Origin: Lytechinus variegatus
Taxonomy: Eukaryota; Echinodermata; Echinoidea; Temnopleuroida; Toxopneustidae
Direction: 5' to 3'
Assembly: GCF_018143015.1 (NCBI RefSeq)
Contig: NC_054751.1
Location: 19,887,292-19,951,291, forward strand
DNA length: 64,000 nucleotides
The translations under genes were made by a program, and so were the position numbers. The notes under the pieces were generated by a model. It did not search any database. It was not told where the DNA came from and worked only from the letters and a program-made list of their open reading frames with translations. This document shows positions 14,437 through 25,619 of this stretch, one piece after another. Every line of letters starts with the position of its first letter. Position 1 is the stretch's first letter.

Positions 14437-15508
14437 AATAGCTCTATGGTAATACTAGTAGTATTTGCATGCAACGGGGAAAAAAAAGAAATTTTCACTT
14501 CGGAAAAATGTCTACCTTTTCTCCCCCATTTTGTTGTTGTGCCTCATGAAAGCTGCCTGGATTTTTTTTTCGCTTCCTTCATTTGTGTGTGTGTGTGTTT
14601 TTTTGGGGGGGGTGGCACATTTGGGGCTGAGACACCCTTCCCCCGTAGCTACGCCTCTGTATAGACGTTCATGTTGATATTGCAATGCTCAAGACTGACA
14701 TTCTCGTTATGAGTCAACAAGACGTGCTTTGTGGCAAATCAGATAGCGTGTTTACTAAGAATCATGTGATCATGATCATAAAATCATGTGATTCGTCAAA
14801 AAATACGAATGTTCATTTCTTGATTTTCTTTGAGATAACTTCAGTTTTGCTTGTTTTCGTACCCTGGAATCCATGGCCCTGGGAAGCGGGGCAGCACCCC
14901 CATGCATTTTGGAAGATGTGTAAAAATGGTAAAAATTGAAAAATGTAACAAAATTTACCTGTATTGAAATTTTTTTTTATTTACATCAGCACCCCCACTT
15001 AACAAATCGTTCCCAGGGTCCTGCTCGAATGGATTTATTTGGTATTTGTATTGTAGAAAGAGCAAGTCATTGCACTTCATATTTTGCACAAAGTGCGTTC
15101 ATATTTATCTATATGGTAATTCATTTATCTATATCGGAAGAATAGAAATGGTGCCAGTGGAGGATTCAATAGGGATACTCCTATACTTCTTTGAAGGCCA
15201 AGTCTAAGCAAGTTGGTTGAGTTTTTTTAAGGAAGGGCGAGACAGCTCAATGCTGAAAATGAAGATTCGTCTATTCATAAACATGATAAAAGAGCGATAT
15301 GCACGACAAAAAAACGTACAATCCCTCGGAGTTGCTATTATTTTGAACAGATGGAATTTCAAATAATTCAATTTTGTTCCTCAAATAAATGGATCGAAAT
15401 GGAGGGCTACTTATTAACTTAGTTGGAAGGTAGTATCCATAATTCAAAATCTAATCATCGTGCGAACTATAATGTTGTAATTATAAATTTATGCATTTAG
15501 AAAGGTCA

Positions 15509-16155
15509 GGGCCCGTATTCCATAAACAAGATAAGTTTTTTTTTGCTTAAGTTTGAGCAATTTGTCTTAGCATCTTGCGTGTCTAAGATATCTTGCCAAA
15601 CGATATTCTATCAACTTTAAGACAATTGTCTTGAGTCAGACGATATGGCTAAGCCAAAGTCTAAAATTCTATGACGTCATGAGAAAATTGTGACGTCACG
15701 CAACTTTTGTCGCGAACGTAACGGCTGCTCCGCGGTAAAAGTATATGTGTTTTATGTGTTAAAGCAAAAATAGCATCACAACAAATATCAAGATGGAGGC
15801 TAAGAAAAAAAGGGTGGCCAATTTCACGCTAATAGCGGAAATAAGAGAGAGGGATGAGTTCTCGTGACCCGAGCTCAATACACGTATCACGTCAGTATAA
15901 AGAAAAGGTGTGGGTCGAAATTGCCTTGAAACTGAAATAATCAATACAACTCACAACTATCTTAAAGTTAGGTCAAATTTCTTAGCAATGTTGTATTTAT
16001 GGAATACAGGATCTGCAGTTTTAAGAAAAGTCGCTATGGCATTCTATATCTGTCTTCGTCGCGCAAAAACTCGTCGCCCAAATTCTAAGACAAAATTCTT
16101 AGCCAATCCTCTATGAAATACGCGTTAAGCATCTCGTTTATGGAATACTGGCCCC
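15509..16155. mobile_element. 0.65 kb MITE between CYP genes 1 and 2, with paralogous empty site
   Basis: The left end GGGCCCGTATTCCATAAAC is inverted at the right end as GTTTATGGAATACTGGCCCC, and the sub-terminal AAGATGCTT-like blocks are inverted too. There is no transposase. The flanks (AAAGGTCAG on the left; TAATCCTCTACGATTTACAG on the right) are contiguous in the equivalent leader of gene 1 at about 5810-5840, which lacks this element. It therefore inserted after the gene 1/gene 2 duplication, or was lost cleanly from one copy. Confidence 0.75.
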
Positions 16156-16298
16156 TAATCCTCTACGATTTACAGATTAAACTGTCAAGATATCAAAGAA
16201 GAAGATAAAGAAGTTGTAAAAGAAGAAAAAAATAAAAGAATGGAGGTGGCTGACAGAAGAGACTAGCGGCGAACCTGTGCTGCAAGTATGCCCTTTCA

Positions 16299-16306
16299 CT
16301 ATAAAA
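16299..16306 (+). promoter_or_regulatory. TATA-like box upstream of CYP gene 2
   Basis: CTATAAAA lies about 160 bases before the gene 2 start codon in the leader shared with gene 1. In gene 1 the matching position reads CTATCAAAA, a weaker match. Position and sequence only; no transcript evidence, so this is a tentative core-promoter call. Confidence 0.25.
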
Positions 16307-17485
16307 ATGAACCTTGGATCGTTACCTTGGTTGAATAGGACTCTGATAAGATCAATAAGAAGTGCAGTCAGCTTCTCATTGGTAAGTGCGCTTATACGCC
16401 AGTACACCGTTTCCAATCAAGTCTAGCCATCTTCATTTCTTATCGCGTTGAACAAGAAAGGAAAATGTTTTTGATATCATCTACATCGATATTCCTCGGA
16501 ATAATCGCGTTCGTTATGTGCCTGTGGTTCGTTCGGCGTCCTAAAAACCTTCCTCCCGGGGCCATGGGCACTGCCTTTAATTGGATACCGATTCAAAGAC
16601 GGTCTGGTTCATGAAAGTTACGCGACGTTAGCCAAGAAGTATGGGCCGATTTTCAGCGTTCGACGAGGTACCTTTCTCTTCGTGGTCTTGAATGACAAGG
16701 AGAGTGTAAAACAGGCGCTCGTTAAGTTGGGAGAGTCAATGTCACATCGATTTGTACCTGGGCCTGTAAGCTGGTCGATACCAGACGCTAAGAAAGAAGG
16801 TAAATCCGTTTCTCACAAAGGAAGGATAAAGTAGACTTTTAAACCCCCAGTTCATAATACGAAAATACAAAAATGAGACATTTCGTAACACCAATAATTA
16901 TATACAGTATAAGTGAATGTTTGTCGAAAAGCGGAAAAGGGGTGAAATTTAGAATACTTGGAATCGACCTACGGGGAGTTTTTGGGGGCTTAATGCTCCT
17001 AAACTAAAAGAAGCTTCCCCCCCCCCCCCAAAAAAATACAATGATTCAACGAATATTCGTACACTTGCGTATTCGCTAGGAGATCTGAGCCAGCGTGACT
17101 GGACCGGACCAATGTTAGAAAATTTGATATATATGCTCCACCCCAAGTATCGTCGCTGGATTAGTGAAAATAATCATCTACAATTCCTTATTTTCATACG
17201 ATAAGTTTGATTGTGTGTAAAATATTGAATCAACTAGTACTGTAATATGACAAATTTGTTTGCAAGTGATTCCCGTTCAGTTTACGACCGCCTGCAACGG
17301 GTTTTTTGTTGTTGTTGTGTTGTACGATCGGTCGCTTGTTGTCTTTGATCACTCGCGATCGTTGTAGGAAATCACACGAATCTCAGATGGCCGTAACAGG
17401 TGGCATCAGAACTTCGAACATGTCCAAAATCCAAACGCGATCAAATGCTATCGATTCGGATGACAGTAACGACCAGTAGCACTGC

Positions 17486-17959
17486 TAGAGGTGTCACGCG
17501 CGTAAAACATTCCCCATAGACTTGTGTGTTAAAATGGCACTTTTGAAAAATTCATAAAAAATAAATGTGAAATTAGAGGGTGGAATGTTTACTACCATTG
17601 GATAGGATATATATCTGGCATTCCATATCTGACCAGGAAAGGGTAGCGTAGCCAGCTCATTTTAAAAATAAATTGCCATTTATGAAGATAACTATGAATG
17701 GATCAAATTCATCGACTCAAACAGTAAAATAGCCCTAATTAGTCCGCCAGTCAAAAAAATAGTTCCAAGTCACTTTTTTATCTTCCCACTTTGGGCGAAG
17801 GGAGTTCAGTAGTTACCATTTCTAGAATCAGTGTTAGATTTTGAATCATATTCATACAGTTTTGTCAATCAGCAACATCAAATTGAAAAAAACTCGAATG
17901 GGTTGGGTCGAACGAATATCTTGAGCCCTCCTGATGTAATTAGGCTCATGGCACCTATA
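17486..17959 (+). repeat. 474-bp direct repeat, copy A
   Basis: Begins TAGAGGTGTCACGCGCG and ends GGCTCATGGCACCTATA. I could find no difference from copy B, and both are 474 bp long. It has no open coding region. Confidence 0.9.
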
Positions 17960-18943
17960 TTATATGACCTATGAATTTTATTTTATTGAATAGCTACTTT
18001 GCTATTCTTTCATATCTGTACACTCACACTAGCACAAAGAAATGCATTGAAAATGCCTATTTTCTATGCAATGACCCATTTTAATGTATTACTCATACAT
18101 GTTATATTCACTATATGGATGCATACATATCCTGCCTGCATACAGCCCAGCAGTGAATGTAATGACAATGGGTCCCTAGTAATTGTAATATAAAGGTGTT
18201 TGTAAATTTTGTGTAGATATCAGGATACCAGAACTGCCTCAATCAAAATTACCAGATATACATGAGATTGAATGAGGAAACAATAAAAGTATAAGAACAT
18301 ACTACTTTAGTACATTTGCATTTGACCTATTATATCAAAATTTTCCTAGGGCTATTGCCTCTCAGATGTAAGAAGGAAGAGATACATAAAAATAGATAGA
18401 AGAGAGAGAAAAAAAAGAGAGATAGAAAGAGAGAAAGAAAGATAATTACATAGATGGCATGGCTTATAAAGAGGGGGGGGGGGTAGACTGCGATTGGAGC
18501 ACACAGCCACCCCCCCCCATCCCTCCTTAGTTGTGTACTATTAGCCCTTACCTTACTCTGTGCCTTTTTTCTAAATACCTTCTTGAAGGTACCACTCTAG
18601 TTCTCTTCAGTAAATTAGTTCTCAAAGCTCCTCTCTACCCCCTTCCTTTTACATGAGCAATTTGTAAAGGTCTCTCTAATATTAAGTATGTGATGTACAC
18701 TAACACAAACCAATGATGAATCAGAACAAAAAGAGGCATAGACGCTCTATACATTGACCAGTCTACATATAGGCTTACATAATACACAGACCTACTAACT
18801 TTAGCTGATATGGTCTTGCTAGCCATTAAATCAATTCTTTGCACCTCTTGATGACTAAACATATTGATATCAGTGAGAAATTGTTTGCTACTGAAGAGTT
18901 TGGCCAGGAATTCCACCCACTACTAGGGATTTCCCATATTACT

Positions 18944-19417
18944 TAGAGGTGTCACGCGCGTAAAACATTCCCCATAGACTTGTGTGTTAAAATGGCACTT
19001 TTGAAAAATTCATAAAAAATAAATGTGAAATTAGAGGGTGGAATGTTTACTACCATTGGATAGGATATATATCTGGCATTCCATATCTGACCAGGAAAGG
19101 GTAGCGTAGCCAGCTCATTTTAAAAATAAATTGCCATTTATGAAGATAACTATGAATGGATCAAATTCATCGACTCAAACAGTAAAATAGCCCTAATTAG
19201 TCCGCCAGTCAAAAAAATAGTTCCAAGTCACTTTTTTATCTTCCCACTTTGGGCGAAGGGAGTTCAGTAGTTACCATTTCTAGAATCAGTGTTAGATTTT
19301 GAATCATATTCATACAGTTTTGTCAATCAGCAACATCAAATTGAAAAAAACTCGAATGGGTTGGGTCGAACGAATATCTTGAGCCCTCCTGATGTAATTA
19401 GGCTCATGGCACCTATA
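18944..19417 (+). repeat. 474-bp direct repeat, copy B
   Basis: Same length and, by reading, the same sequence as copy A. The preceding and following bases differ from those around copy A, so the repeat limits are sharp. It is followed seven bases later by the perfect palindrome. Confidence 0.9.
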
Positions 19418-19424
19418 GTCCAGC

Positions 19425-19617
19425 TTGGACCTTGTTGTTTGGAAGTGCCCTTTCCCAAAAGCTAACATAGAGGGCACATGTCTCCCAATCTCTAATCAGC
19501 GACAATCCACTCATCTTCGCTCCGAAGATGAGTGGATTGTCGCTGATTAGAGATTGGGAGACATGTGCCCTCTATGTTAGCTTTTGGGAAAGGGCACTTC
19601 CAAACAACAAGGTCCAA
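19425..19617. repeat. Perfect 193-bp palindrome (95-bp arms, 3-base loop)
   Basis: Arms 19425-19519 and 19523-19617 are exact reverse complements; the loop is CTC. A transcript would fold into one uninterrupted 95-bp hairpin. Perfect identity implies a very recent origin, such as template switching at a fork or inverted duplication. A cloning or assembly snap-back artefact is also possible. No second copy of the arm was seen elsewhere in the window. Confidence 0.95.
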
Positions 19618-19860
19618 TCGCTCACGGTATGGACCAGTAGCACTGCTATCATTTAATCGTACGATGATCGCATTGCTTCACTTCAATTTTTACAACCATG
19701 CAATCGGTCGTGCAACACTTGCATGTGAACGTAAGAGCATTATGCAGGGCCCTTGGAACGATTTTTGTTTACAAGGGGTGCTGATGTAAATTTGTCCTTT
19801 TCAAAGTGATTATGCGGGGGGGGGGGGTGTTGTTCTAGTGGTAGTTTGTTGGGTTTTTTT

Positions 19861-21132
19861 GTTTCACCTGCATAGCAGAGTGAGACTATAGGCGCCGCTT
19901 TTCCGACGGCGGCGGCGGCAACATCAAATCTTAACCTGCATGAGGTTAAGTTTTTGAAATGACATCATAACTTAGAAAGTATATGGACCTAGTTCATGAA
20001 ACTTGGCCATAAGGTTAATCAAGTATTACTGAACATCCTACTAGAGTTTCATGTCACATGAACAAGGTCAAAGGTCATTTAGGGTCAATGAACTTATACC
20101 ATGTTGGGGGAATCAACATCAAAATTTTAACCTGAGGTTAAGTTTTTGAAATGTCATCATAACTTAGGAAATATATGGACCTAGGTAATTAAACTTGGAC
20201 ATAAGGTTAATCAAGTATCACTAAACATCCTGCATGAGTTTCACGTCACATGACCAAGGTCAAAGGTCATTTGGGGTCAATGAACTTATACCATGTTGGG
20301 GGAATCAACATCAAAATTTTAACCTGAGGTTAAGTTTTTGAAATGTCATCATAACTTAGGAAATATATGGACCTAGGTAATTAAACTTGGACATAAGGTT
20401 AATCAAGTATCACTAAACATCCTGCATGAGTTTCACGTCACATGACCAAGGTCAAAGGTCATTTGGGGTCAATGAACTTTGGCCGATTTGGGGGTATCTA
20501 TTGAATTACAATCAAAACTTTAAAAGTTTTTGGATCTGATTCATGAAACTTGGACATAATAGTAATCAAGTATCACTCAACATCCTGTGCAAGTTTCAGG
20601 TCACATGATCAAGGTCAAAGGTCATTTAGGGTCAATAAACTTTGGCCGAATTGGGGGTATTTGTTGAATTACCATCATAACTTTTAAAGTATGTTGGTCT
20701 AGTTCATAAAACCTAGACATAAGAGCAATCAAATATCACTGAACATCCTGTGCGCATTTTAGGTCACATGGCCAAGGTCAAAGGTCAATGAACTTTGGCC
20801 ATAATGGGGGTATCTGTTGAATTACCATCATAACTTTGCAAGTTTATTGATCTGAATTTTGAACCTTGGACAGAAGAGTAATCAAGTATCACTGAATATC
20901 CTGTGCAAGTTTCAGGTCACATGATCGAGGTCAAAGGTCATGTGAGGTCAATGAATTTTGGCAACATTGGGGGTATTTGTTGAATTACCATCCTATCTCT
21001 GTAAGTGTATTGGTCTAGTTCATAAAACATGGAAATAAGAGTAACCAAGTATCACTGAACATCTTGTGCAAGTTATAGTAGTTTTCAGTGTCAGCACTGC
21101 TGCTATGTTGAATCGCGTGATGCAGGTGAGAC
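19861..21132. mobile_element. AGGTCA-rich tandem array inside short inverted ends
   Basis: Opens with TTTCACCTGCATAGCAGAGTGAGAC and a GGCGGCGG stretch, and closes with TGATGCAGGTGAGAC, so the ends are inverted. Between them are about six divergent units of 150-192 bp. Each holds a perfect AGGTCAAAGGTCA (starting at 20065, 20257, 20449, 20612, 20775 and 20928), two AGGTCA half-sites spaced by one base. Those at 20257 and 20449 lie in near-identical 192-bp units. It lies in intron 1 of CYP gene 2, about 50 bp before the exon 2 acceptor. Related elements are at 47385 and 55187. Confidence 0.75.
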
Positions 21133-22139
21133 GGCCAGAGGCAATCCACTTGTTTACCTTTATATTTGATTATAATTCTATATAGGTTCCATTATCTGGA
21201 GTAATGGAAAGCCATGGGATGACCAACGTAAATTTTCTCTTCCGGCTCTTCGTTCCTTTGGCTTTGGTAAGAGGAGTCTTGTTCCTCAAATCAACCTTGA
21301 GGCCCGTTGTCTGGCGGAGGAAATCAGGAGTCATCGTGGTCAGCCCTTTAATCCGGCAGATTTGCTGAACAAAGCTAGTGGTAACATCATAGCTCAACTC
21401 GTCTTTGGTCGCCGATATGAATATGGAGACGTCGAGTTTGCTAGAATTCTTCGAATCCTGAGAGATGCCCTGTGCGGCCTTCGCGAAGATGAACTGGTAA
21501 ATGTGTTCGAACCGCTCATTCATACCCCGTGGTATAAACCATTGCGGGAAATGATTTTAAATTTAAGGAGTTTCGCGAGGTCTCACCTCAAAGCCCATCA
21601 AGAAACTTTCCAAGATGATCACATCAGGGACTTTGTGGACGCATTCTTTTCTGACGACATCTCAAAAAACTTTACCTTGGAACAATTCGTTGGGGTTGTG
21701 CTGGACTTATTCGTCGCTGGTACAGATACCACGGCTCTGACAACTTCATGGGGGATGCTTTATTTAGCACTGCATCCTGATATACAGACGAGGGTAATTA
21801 TATAATTCACATTATCTATTTTCATAACCTGTATTTCTTCATAAAAATGAATAAGGGACTATGCCTCTACGGTTACACAGCTTTGTAGAACGATCCATCA
21901 AAAGTATTCAGTAAAATGTCGTCTAGGCACGGTGGATCTAGGATTTCCCAGGGGTGGAGGTATCTTTCTTTGGAAGCACTCTACATTTGAAATAATTTCT
22001 GACTATGAAATAAGCCCCCCCCCCTCCCCCTCGGAAAAAAATCATCAAAACGGGGCACAGACCCTTTATAACTTGTTGACTCTGAAAACCTTTAAAGATC
22101 AATGCGAAACCGATATACACTGTATATAATTTAAAACAC

Positions 22140-22760
22140 ACCTTGTGCAAAGAAATGTCCTCCAGAACAGCTGGATCCTCAGTCGAGGTCTTCCTGCCAA
22201 CCATTTTAAAACATTATCCTCGATAAGGCTATGTGGCAGGAGGCGGGTCAATTGCATGAGGACGAGATGCCACCGTCATGCAGCTGCTCGTTTGGTAAGT
22301 TGGCTTTATATTTATTCCAAATCTAGGCTGAGGATCTTGTAGCAAACTCCATTAAGTCCAAAGCCAGCTTCCTTCTGTTTGTTATTCCCGTTCTTGAGAG
22401 GAACAAGTGGAGAGACTTGGTAGTATATCCTCTACAGCCGATCTCCACTGGGTAGTCTGCCTGGCATTCCCCCTCCTTGCATTCTAAAATAAAGTCCAGG
22501 ATACTTCGTTGTTTCGTACTCATGTGCCATCTCTATGTTCTCCTCACATGGGTCAGTCAATTTGCAGACGATAACATACTTGGACTGCTTTGACCTGACT
22601 ACCATGTCTGGTCGCATGTTGGTATAGTCGCAATCTCACTGGGGAAGGCCACCTGCTCATCCGAGTCTGAGACCAACTGCCAGTCTTTTGCTACACAAAG
22701 GGTCTGCTTGTATGTATTGTTTAACTTTCCTGTTGGTTTTAGTGCTAATTCTAGCCTTCA
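22140..22760 (-). mobile_element. LINE-associated C-terminal domain fragment in intron 2 of CYP gene 2
   Basis: On the minus strand, two overlapping frames together resemble the conserved domain found at the C-terminus of many marine-invertebrate retrotransposon proteins. Visible pieces are RPDMVVRSKQSKYVIVCKLT, then EENIEMAHEYETTKY, and in a second frame PVEIGCRGYTTKSLHLFL. One frameshift near 22500 separates them. The RPD...(E/K)LT pattern recalls PD-(D/E)XK nucleases, but the expected Glu is Lys here. No reverse transcriptase accompanies it. The paralogous intron of gene 1 lacks this insertion. Confidence 0.55.
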
Positions 22761-24129
22761 CAAAAGAGATCATCAATGATCAAGGCACAATGATAATGTT
22801 GGGCGTGTGCAAACCAATGGAACAGGGCAAGGCATGAATCCAACCCAGTACTTCTTCAAGGCAAGCACAAAAATCGTGTGGAAGTAACTTTACTCGCAAG
22901 ATCAATGGTCAAGGCTGTCGAGAAATCACTAATGGATCATGAAGTATATTGATATCTAAGAGATCATTGAGGCCATTGAACTGCTGAAGAGAACTCTGAA
23001 AGACAGTCTAAGACTCCTTAGAGGACTTTCATAGCAATGCAAATACAACTTGACAAGAATGCTTGATGCAGCATTTATTATCGATGAGCATAATACATTT
23101 TCCCGTTTTCATAATGGCGGGAGGTGGATGTCCAATCGTTTTATCTCAATCATAATTATGTAGATACTCCTTCCCTTAACCTTTTTCCTCTCGCTGAATG
23201 GATACTAAATACATGTGATCGAACTATTTTCATACACCGACCCCTCCCACTATCCTATTCCTCCACTAACCCTCATCCCAAAATATACATTCACATCATT
23301 TTGAAATTTGTCAGAATCAGTCATCTATGCATTGATTTGACGCATTATTTTCTACGGTTTATCTCATCATATCAACATGCAGGTACAAAATGAGTTAGAT
23401 GCAGTTGTCGGGCACGGCCGACAACCGAATATGGATGATCGCGCAAATCTTCCGTACTGCGACGCCACTCTGATGGAGATCATGCGAATCCGCCCCGTCG
23501 TCCCATTATCCCTCCCTCACATGACGTCAGCAGATGTCACTCTTGGACCTTACACCATTCCCGAGGGGACTATCGTTGTCCCTAACCTGTGGGCTGTCCA
23601 TCATGATCCTGAAGACTGGTGTGATCCACACGTATTCAACCCTGATAGATTTCTGAGTGCCGATGGTCAGACTGTCGTCAAGAATGAGGCTTGGATGCCA
23701 TTTAGCGCAGGTCTGTATTTTATATCACATAAATTAAGTCCTGTGACCAAACATATATTCTCACTATTTTGCGATGATGTCGAAAATGAAACGCCCACTG
23801 AAGGAAATGTGCTATTCCGTGACGCCAATGATGGAATATTCGACATTTCATCATTGACACAGATCATGCAATCTCTCAGGCGCACCGGTCAGCCAGCGAG
23901 TTGACTCGACCTGGCAAGTCCGGTGAAGGGGGCGCACGCACAAATCCGAGTTCCGCTAGGCGCGTGGTTTCGGGAAAAGTAGATCAGTCTGCGCACCTCG
24001 TTATCTATATTCAAGTTAGATTTAATAAGAAAAGATGAAGTACGTGTACAAGAGTAGATAGACCATTGTTCTACCTTATAAAATGTAGGATATAAAAAAC
24101 AAATTTACCAGGCCTTTATTTCGAAAGTA

Positions 24130-25113
24130 TACAGTGCGTATCAAAAAAAAGTTTACACTTTGAAAAAGCCCTAGGAATTAAAAAATATACAACATGTGGG
24201 TAATTTGTTCACATATAATCTTGGGGTTGGGTCTCATCTATCCAATGAGGGTAAAAGTTTTGACAGAATGTTACACTTAAGTGAGCACTGTCCATTTTTG
24301 TAAAGCTCGCAGAAATCTGTTTGCGCAGAAATGCTTGTTTTAACGCTGTGTCAAGGAGAAAGGGCGAAGTCAAACTTACCTTGCAAAACATTTCTCACAC
24401 ATTTCCCTTGCACTTTTAGTCAATTGAAATAAAACGGATACATTCAAGCATTTTGTAACAATTTTGCCACCCAAATTGAAATTTCAACACTAGTAAGCAC
24501 AACCCTTACCCTTTTTGTGCCAGCTGGATCTGAGGATGTAAGTGAATCTGAACAAAAGTTTATATCAGACATCTCCAGCATTTGTTCACTAAGTTTTTAT
24601 CATTTAAAGTGGGTAGATTTCATTTTTCATTTAATACTCGTTTCTCCACTCTTTTCCCAAGCTTGAAAATGATCAACAAAATGAAAATCAAGCCTAAGCT
24701 ATTTCATGTAAATCACAGTTCAGTGTAAAGCAAATATCGTCACGATGGTCTCTGCGTGTGGGAGCGGGGTGGGGCGCATTGCACTCTTCGAAGTGTTTTG
24801 GGCAAGGAAACAAGTTAAAAAGGTTAAAGATATCTTCAAATCAATTTGCTAGCTAAATTCCATGTGTTCTTCATGATTAAGGTCTACTTTTATTCGCATA
24901 ACTATTTCAAAGTTCTGCGCAAATCATTTTTCACTAACTTTTCAAAAGTAAGTGGTGCTCACTCAAGCGGAAATATTTTTCGACAGTTATATCGTCATTT
25001 GCTTAAATGGATCTGTACCAATATGAAAATGTTGAAAAATCTTCAGGATATTACAAATGTATAATTTTACAGGACTATTTCTAAGTGTAAACTTTTTTTT
25101 GATACGCACTGTA
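24130..25113. mobile_element. Tc1/mariner-like non-autonomous element in intron 3 of CYP gene 2
   Basis: TACAGTGCGTATC followed by an A run and GTTTACACTT at the left is inverted at the right (AAGTGTAAAC, a T run, GATACGCACTGTA). Flanking TA dinucleotides and CAGTGCG-type ends are typical of the Tc1/mariner superfamily. It is about 0.98 kb with about 30-bp inverted ends. No transposase with a DD(E/D) signature is visible, so it depends on another copy. Confidence 0.75.
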
Positions 25114-25114
25114 G

Positions 25115-25173
25115 AGGGAATTATTTATCCTCGGTTGTACTAGCATGCCAGTCCAACCTCGGAAAATAATTCC
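25115..25173. repeat. Imperfect 59-bp palindrome
   Basis: GGGAATTATTTATCCTCGG at the left is matched by CCTCGGAAAATAATTCCC at the right around GTAC/GCATGC centre sequence. It abuts the Tc1/mariner-like element and may be a tiny MITE or the remains of another insertion. Confidence 0.6.
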
Positions 25174-25619
25174 CGCTATACTTACCCAAAGCCTGGTAAA
25201 TTTGTATATTATTTGATTTAGTTTTAATTTTCCGCAATAGAGAAATAAAAGTACTAATAATAAAATAAATGTGAAATTAACCGAATGAAAATAGAAGGGT
25301 AGCCCTATACTCAACAGCAGCAGCACCACCAAGCCTTGTGCCGTTCTTCTACAGAGGGGTCTTCTAGGATTTGGTACAAGCGATCGAGGAACTCTGGTAT
25401 TATTTATTAGTAATATAGTTATAAAATGAGAAAGACATACCCTAATCAAAGGATCAAAGGAATAGTTATTAAGCAACCAATGGCCATGTATTTAATTTCC
25501 TCAATGGGCATGCGCGCACAAGACATTGAGGAAATTATTTTTTTTCATCAAATCGTAAATTTGTTGGACTAATAACCCTAATCGCGTTTTTCAGATGGCG
25601 ACCTTACTACGGTCCGTGC

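Larger units (their letters stand above)
17488..19631. mobile_element. 2.14 kb insertion with twin 474-bp repeats and a palindromic end
   Basis: GACCAGTAGCACTGCTA occurs at 17471-17487 and again at 19632-19648. The DNA between looks like an insertion with a 17-bp target duplication, in intron 1 of CYP gene 2. It consists of a 474-bp repeat (17486-17959), about 980 bp of unique DNA, an apparently identical 474-bp repeat (18944-19417), and a perfect palindrome (19425-19617). No reverse transcriptase or transposase is visible. Terminal direct repeats suggest an LTR-like or Penelope-like non-autonomous element, but no primer-binding site or polypurine tract was seen; family unassigned. It interrupts an older inverted-repeat element whose arms are near 17320-17345 and 19695-19720. 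Confidence 0.7.

Noticed and set aside
16378-16390. Possible 5' UTR splice donor (ATTGGTAAGTGCG) shared by CYP genes 1 and 2
   Set aside because: The match to a donor is good and it is conserved between the paralogues, but no convincing acceptor lies between it and the start codon within 75 bases.
17486-19417. Ordinary LTR retrotransposon
   Set aside because: The two 474-bp repeats are LTR-like, but there is no clear primer-binding site, polypurine tract or coding remnant, and the duplicated target lies beyond the palindrome instead of at the repeat edge.
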